From positions 1 through 8,934 of the forward strand of contig CAKTCH010000045.1 in NCBI GenBank assembly GCA_934538895.1: DNA of 8,934 bases, in the 5' to 3' direction. This DNA is from an uncultured Alphaproteobacteria bacterium. Its GTDB lineage: Bacteria; Pseudomonadota; Alphaproteobacteria; Micavibrionales; Micavibrionaceae. The position numbers were made by a program, and so were the translations under genes. The notes beneath the pieces were generated by a model that was not told the origin of the DNA, did not search any database, and saw nothing but the letters and a program-made list of their open reading frames with translations. Shown here one piece after another: positions 6,205 through 8,934 of the stretch (positions are counted from its first letter, which is position 1; every line of letters begins with the position of its first letter).

Positions 6205-7001
6205 GCGCTCGCGGCGGCGCCATCGACGATACTCTTTACCGTGAGCAGCAGCATATCGATCTCGACGGGCTTGCGCACATAAGCCGCGGCCCCTGCCCAC
6301 AAGGTAAAAAATTCATCGCCCTCGCTATGGCGGGTCGCCAGCATAATGACGGGAATATCCATGAACTCCGCATTCTGCTTGATCTGCTGTAGAACCTCCA
6401 GCCCGTTCATATTCTTCAGGTTCATATCCAGCAACACCAGATCGGGGCGCACATGCGCCAGATAATGCATGGCATCCTCGCCCGAGGCTGTAATCTGAAC
6501 TGATCGGCCCTCCGACTCCAATGCCTTGCCAATAACAGAAGATATTTCAGTATCGTCATCGACCACCAGAATATGCGCATGACCCTTGCTGCCGGGCGTT
6601 GTGTAGATATTGGAGTTGGCAAGCTCGGGAAACGCAAGACGCGCGCGCGCGTAGACATCGCAGCAAACATCCTGAACGGCCTTAAGCAACGCCAGAAATT
6701 CGCGGTGCTGGTCATCGCTCATATTCACGATATCTAGGCAGGTTTTTAGAAATTCCTCAAGGAAATGGTCGGCGGCGCGGCCCGCCGCGGTGACTTCCGG
6801 ATAACCAAATGTCGTGCCCGACCCTGCCAGGCCATGCACAAGAGCCTGCGCCCTGACAAGATCGTTGTGACTCAGGGGGACAATCTTCTCAAGCGTCATA
6901 ATATTATCGATGATGCGGACGGTGTTATATAAACGGCGAATGTAGACGTGCTTTAAAGCACGGAAGGCACGCTCATATTCCTGTTGTCTGTCATCATCCA
7001 T
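6192..7001 (-). CDS. HPt-receiver (REC) phosphorelay protein
   Basis: This 269-residue cytoplasmic protein has two parts. Residues ~20-125 form a helical HPt-like domain with the phospho-acceptor His56 in AQALVHGLAGSGTTFGYPEV. Residues ~141-262 are a receiver domain: acidic pocket Asp148-Asp150 in ILVVDDD, phospho-acceptor Asp192 in VLLDMNL, and Lys244 in YVRKPVE. The switch Thr/Ser position (30 residues after the Asp, as in CheY) is Ala222, with Thr223 next to it, so output signalling may be altered. A linker at 126-140 joins the domains. There is no DNA-binding or enzymatic output domain, so it probably passes phosphate on or binds a partner. Its ATG overlaps the stop of the upstream receiver gene by eight bases (ATGGATGA), indicating coupled translation. 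It likely works with that protein and the divergent sensor. Confidence 0.9.
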   Translation of the reverse strand: MDDDRQQEYERAFRALKHVYIRRLYNTVRIIDNIMTLEKIVPLSHNDLVRAQALVHGLAGSGTTFGYPEVTAAGRAADHFLEEFLKTCLDIVNMSDDQHREFLALLKAVQDVCCDVYARARLAFPELANSNIYTTPGSKGHAHILVVDDDTEISSVIGKALESEGRSVQITASGEDAMHYLAHVRPDLVLLDMNLKNMNGLEVLQQIKQNAEFMDIPVIMLATRHSEGDEFFTLWAGAAAYVRKPVEIDMLLLTVKSIVDGAAASAQSI

Positions 7002-7380
7002 TTTGCGCCGATTCCCAGATTTTTTGAATGTCCGCCGCCAGATGCACCGGATCGAACGGTTTGCTCACAAGGCCGATGGCGCCGGCAGCCTTTAATTCCT
7101 CTTCGTGATCCCGCCCTTTACCTGTCATGAACAGTACGGGAATATCTTTGCCGTTTTCCTGCGCCCTCAGTTTTTCAAACGTTTCCTGACCGCTCAGGAA
7201 AGGCATGACGGCATCCAGAATAATCAGATCCGGATTCCAACGCTCTACGTTCTCCAGCAGTTCCTTGCCTGAAGCGCAGACCATAACTTCGTAGTTTCCT
7301 ACATTTTTCAGACACAAGCCGATCAGCATCCGCATGTCCGGTTCATCGTCGGCGCAAAGAATGCGTTGAAGTTTCTTCAT
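6994..7380 (-). CDS. Stand-alone receiver-domain response regulator (CheY-like)
   Basis: The whole 128-residue protein is one receiver domain. It has the acidic pair Asp11-Asp12 in ILCADDEP, phospho-acceptor Asp56 in LIILDAVMP, switch Thr86 in VLFMTGKG, and Lys107 in VSKPFD. All key residues for phosphorylation are present. No output domain follows, so it should act by protein contact, either like CheY or as a phosphate shuttle such as DivK in alphaproteobacterial relays. It is the first gene of a two-gene - strand operon; its stop overlaps the start of the HPt-receiver gene. A TATAAT hexamer lies 20 bases upstream of its ATG, and a modest purine site (CGGGAAAA) precedes the start. Confidence 0.93.
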   Translation of the reverse strand: MKKLQRILCADDEPDMRMLIGLCLKNVGNYEVMVCASGKELLENVERWNPDLIILDAVMPFLSGQETFEKLRAQENGKDIPVLFMTGKGRDHEEELKAAGAIGLVSKPFDPVHLAADIQKIWESAQNG

Positions 7381-7399
7381 AATAATTTTCCCGATCCAT

Positions 7400-7405
7400 A
7401 TTATA
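7400..7405 (-). promoter_or_regulatory. -10 element of the receiver operon promoter (candidate)
   Basis: On the - strand this reads TATAAT, an exact sigma-70 -10 hexamer, 19-20 bases before the receiver gene ATG, implying a very short leader. No convincing -35 is found 16-18 bases further up. The 129-base gap 7381-7509 must also hold the promoter for the divergent sensor gene, which I could not place. Confidence 0.4.
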
Positions 7406-7509
7406 GAAAAAAGCAGTCATACGCCCTGTTTAGTAAGTATAGAGTGCTCTCCCGCGTGATGGTAGCCTGTAATCTGGATTCGCGGCGGGGAGCGATATCA
7501 GGAAATGCC

Positions 7510-8934
7510 ATGCGCTTGTTAACTCATACTTTTATTAAAATTTGCAGTATCATCATCGGCGTGCTGGCCGTCAGCGTCATGGCAGGCTGGTACATGCAGA
7601 GTATTTCCCTGGTGCAAATCCGCCCTGACTTTGCGCCGATGAAATTCAATACGGCGCTTTGTTTCCTTCTGACAGCCGCTTCCTTTATCTTCTGGCTGGC
7701 CGGGAAGAAGAAAACCGCCCTTGCGGCCAGCGGCCTTATTACGATCATTGCCAGCCTCACCATTTGCGAATACGCGTTCGAGACCGATCTTAGAATCGAC
7801 ACATTCTTCGTCAAACCCTTTACCGATTACCGCTCTTCTGCGCCCGGGCGCATGACATTGAATGCCTGCGTATGTTTTCTGATGACGGGGCTTCCCCTGC
7901 TGCTTCTTGTGCTGTCGAAAAAGGACGCCAAAAATTCCGGCTATACTCCGCTCGTCATTTCGTTGATGGGCAGCGTGGTTTTTTCCGTCGCGCTCGTCAC
8001 GGCCATGGGATATATCACCGGCGTCGATGCGTCGGCCACATGGGAACATTTCTCCGGTATGGCCCTGCATACGTCGATTACATTCACCATTATCGGCATA
8101 TGCCTGAACATGGCTGCCGCTGAAATTTCCGATACCACCCCCCTCTGGCTGCCCCTGCCTGTGTTTACGGGTCTGGCTATTATCACTCTTACGCTGTGGG
8201 CGGCTGTGCATAGCCAGGAAGAAAAGGACTTCCGCGCCCAAATTCATCAGGATGCCTATTTCATACAGGCAGGCATTCAGGGTTACATGACCGACACTTA
8301 TGCCGCGCTCAAGCGTTTTGCCAGAAGCTGGGAACACCAGAACCGAACGCCGGAAAGCGTATGGCGCAGCGATGCCGGGCAATTCCTTGAACATTTTACG
8401 CCGCTGATCGGCATATCATGGGTTATGGCCGACAATCATATTGCCATGTCGGTGCCGCAGGCGCTGGAAGCAAAGGTCAAGGGCAAGGATTTGAGTAAAG
8501 ATCCGCATCGCGCCCTGCCTATCCAGCGTGCGCGTGAAACCGGAAAACCGCAATCAACCAGCGTCATCCCATTTCTTTCGGGACCGCAGACGGGATTCAG
8601 CTATTATTACCCCGTCTATGTCGACGGCATTTACGACGGCGTGATGGCCGCGGGGTTCAACACTGAGAAATTGCTTAACCGTTTGATAGGCGAGGTTTTA
8701 ACGGGGCGGCTTAAAGACAAATATTATATTTCCGTTTCCGAAGACGGAAAGCAATTCTTCAGCAATCTGCCTGCCGCTCGGGGTCACTCCGACCTTTACG
8801 CCCTTCAGATGACTACCCATGTCACCAACCAGCCCTGGGTATTTACGCTTTCCCCCACCCCGCAGAGACTGGCGGAGCGCAGCAAATTACCGGAAGCGAT
8901 TATACTGGCTGTCGGTTTCCCCATGGCCATCCTG
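7510..8934 (+). CDS. Multi-helix CHASE-domain membrane sensor (partial, 3' end outside window)
   Basis: An uninterrupted frame of 475 codons starts at ATG 7510, with AGGAA (7500-7504) five bases upstream, and is still open at the window edge. Residues 1-233 hold about seven hydrophobic helices (near 9-28, 47-64, 69-88, 117-136, 147-168, 185-203, 213-233). They include two related motifs, MKFNTALCFLL (44-54) and GRMTLNACVCFLM (113-125), a repeat seen in membrane sensors of hybrid kinases and GGDEF proteins. Residues ~234-459 look like a periplasmic CHASE domain (QAGIQGYMTDTYAALKRFA, LIGISWVMAD, FSYYYPVYVDGIYDG). Another membrane helix begins at 460. The output domain would follow but is not seen. 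The neighbouring receiver and HPt genes suggest a histidine kinase; a diguanylate cyclase is the alternative. Confidence 0.85.
   Translation, partial: MRLLTHTFIKICSIIIGVLAVSVMAGWYMQSISLVQIRPDFAPMKFNTALCFLLTAASFIFWLAGKKKTALAASGLITIIASLTICEYAFETDLRIDTFFVKPFTDYRSSAPGRMTLNACVCFLMTGLPLLLLVLSKKDAKNSGYTPLVISLMGSVVFSVALVTAMGYITGVDASATWEHFSGMALHTSITFTIIGICLNMAAAEISDTTPLWLPLPVFTGLAIITLTLWAAVHSQEEKDFRAQIHQDAYFIQAGIQGYMTDTYAALKRFARSWEHQNRTPESVWRSDAGQFLEHFTPLIGISWVMADNHIAMSVPQALEAKVKGKDLSKDPHRALPIQRARETGKPQSTSVIPFLSGPQTGFSYYYPVYVDGIYDGVMAAGFNTEKLLNRLIGEVLTGRLKDKYYISVSEDGKQFFSNLPAARGHSDLYALQMTTHVTNQPWVFTLSPTPQRLAERSKLPEAIILAVGFPMAIL

Noticed and set aside
6640..6651. (CG)6 tract with Z-DNA potential
   Set aside because: It encodes alternating Ala and Arg codons in the HPt-receiver gene and is short; codon bias explains it.
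7519..8394. 291-codon open frame on the - strand
   Set aside because: The + strand frame here is open for 475 codons with a ribosome site, membrane helices and a CHASE-like domain. The - strand product is a low-complexity mix of Gly, Arg, Lys and His.
1..8934. CRISPR array, transposase, tRNA or rRNA
   Set aside because: No regularly spaced repeats, terminal inverted repeats with a transposase, or RNA-gene signatures were seen on either strand.

Overview
The window looks like chromosomal DNA of an alphaproteobacterium. The evidence is a GatB and GatA of the alphaproteobacterial type (GatA has the extra residues before its GGSSGG motif), a RuvX with the longer alphaproteobacterial N-terminus, and generally GC-rich codons. 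A little-studied lineage such as the Micavibrionales is possible, but I cannot fix the genus from sequence alone.

Layout. Positions 1-154 hold the last 50 codons of an unrecognised protein on the + strand. It is followed by two GC-rich hairpins that separate it from a convergent gene. That gene (220-879, - strand) is ruvX (YqgF), but its last ~60 residues look like the C-terminal half of a DUF4142 protein. The fusion point coincides with a drop in GC from about 68% (1-420) to about 50% (421-840), so the left end may be a recent rearrangement or an assembly join. Inside the RuvX part, 485-675 holds six DnaA-box-like 9-mers, two of them in a near-palindromic head-to-head pair.

From 946 to 6204 a run of seven + strand genes forms a probable operon: gatC, gatA, two secreted cysteine-rich paralogs, gatB, a DUF4177 protein and a four-helix membrane protein. 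GatC, GatA and GatB form the amidotransferase that makes Gln-tRNA(Gln) and/or Asn-tRNA(Asn). The two secreted proteins between gatA and gatB share an almost identical eight-cysteine spacing. I cannot assign them to a named family, and they are the best candidate here for something undescribed.

The right third (6192-8934) is a signalling cassette: a stand-alone receiver protein and an HPt-receiver protein on the - strand, and a divergent multi-helix CHASE-domain sensor on the + strand that runs off the end of the window. Together these have the parts of a phosphorelay. The sensor's output domain (histidine kinase or cyclic-di-GMP enzyme) lies outside the window.

There is no tRNA, rRNA, CRISPR array, transposon or gene-free stretch longer than 300 bases that I can support.
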